Source: CAKXIK01 sp050947015
GTDB lineage: Bacteria; Bacillota; Clostridia; Oscillospirales; Acutalibacteraceae
Reading direction: 5' to 3'
Assembly (NCBI GenBank): GCA_050947015.1
Contig: JBMNVT010000038.1
Location: 1-5,604 of the forward strand
DNA length: 5,604 bases
The first letter of the stretch is position 1; every line of letters begins with the position of its first letter. Positions 5,494 through 5,604 of the stretch are shown one piece after another. The position numbers and the translations under genes are program-made. The notes beneath the pieces are model-generated. The model did no database searches. It was not told where the DNA came from and saw nothing but the letters and a program-made list of their open reading frames with translations.

Positions 5494-5577
5494 ATGATGT
5501 GTTACACATTAGGGAAAGAAAATAGGACAGCTTTGGGAGAGATCCAGTTGAGAGGACGCATGGGAAAATTGTTGTAA
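5494..5577 (+). CDS. Possible 26-27 residue small ORF near the window end
   Basis: An ATG ATG pair (5494 and 5497) opens a frame that runs without a stop to TAA at 5575-5577, giving a peptide beginning MCYTLGKENRTALGEIQ. No clear ribosome binding site precedes it. A perfect inverted repeat follows ten bases after the stop, which resembles a gene end with a terminator. It could be a real small gene, the tail of a decayed element, or chance. I do not recognise a function. Confidence 0.2.
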   Translation: MMCYTLGKENRTALGEIQLRGRMGKLL

Positions 5578-5586
5578 TGCCTTTGC

Positions 5587-5604
5587 CAGACAGCGAGCTG
5601 TCTG
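5587..5604. terminator. Perfect inverted repeat at the window edge, possible terminator
   Basis: CAGACAGC (5587-5594) and GCTGTCTG (5597-5604) are exact inverted repeats, giving at least a 7-base-pair stem with a CGAG loop. The stem may extend beyond the window, where GC stands ready at its 5' side. Whether a T-run follows cannot be seen. It may end a gene or element lying across the edge. Confidence 0.45.

Noticed and set aside
1..5604. CRISPR array, insertion sequence, or defence system
   Set aside because: No regularly spaced repeats, no transposase or nuclease motifs and no long terminal inverted repeats were seen.

Overview
The window looks like a chromosomal segment of a mid-GC Clostridia member, most likely of the Ruminococcaceae/Oscillospiraceae type. 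This rests on strong AGGTGA/GGAGG-type ribosome binding sites, a 5S rRNA end followed directly by a CCA-encoding tRNA-Asn, a DUF4886 protein and an AraC-type sugar regulator. It is inferred from style, not from a database match.

Layout: positions 1-127 hold the 3' end of a 5S rRNA gene and a complete tRNA-Asn(GTT), the tail of an rRNA operon, closed by a hairpin terminator (132-163). Two plus-strand genes follow: a TIM-barrel sugar phosphate isomerase/epimerase-like protein (382-1242) and a DUF4886 SGNH-hydrolase-like protein (1296-2057). They lie 53 bases apart, have near-identical ribosome binding sites, and end at a strong, probably bidirectional terminator (2064-2109). Three minus-strand genes then converge on that terminator: trmO (2208-2954), a Gfo/Idh/MocA-family oxidoreductase (3364-4401) and an AraC-family regulator (4470-5384). 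The last 220 bases hold the regulator's promoter, a 26-27 codon ORF and a perfect inverted repeat cut by the window edge.

How the genes may work together: the isomerase-like protein, the predicted hydrolase, the NAD-type sugar dehydrogenase-like protein and the AraC regulator are the usual parts of a small carbohydrate-use locus. The natural reading is that the regulator senses a sugar or glycoside and controls the oxidoreductase, and perhaps the isomerase/hydrolase pair. The two halves are separated by trmO, a tRNA-modification housekeeping gene, so this link is an inference. No substrate can be named from sequence alone.

Most noteworthy: (i) the isomerase gene is clearly AT-richer than everything around it and sits next to a tRNA; (ii) a promoter-like extended -10 for the oxidoreductase is built on the regulator's stop codon, and its start point would fall inside the regulator's terminator stem; (iii) a well-initiated small ORF overlaps the start of trmO in another frame. 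I see no CRISPR array, insertion sequence, phage gene or recognisable defence system.
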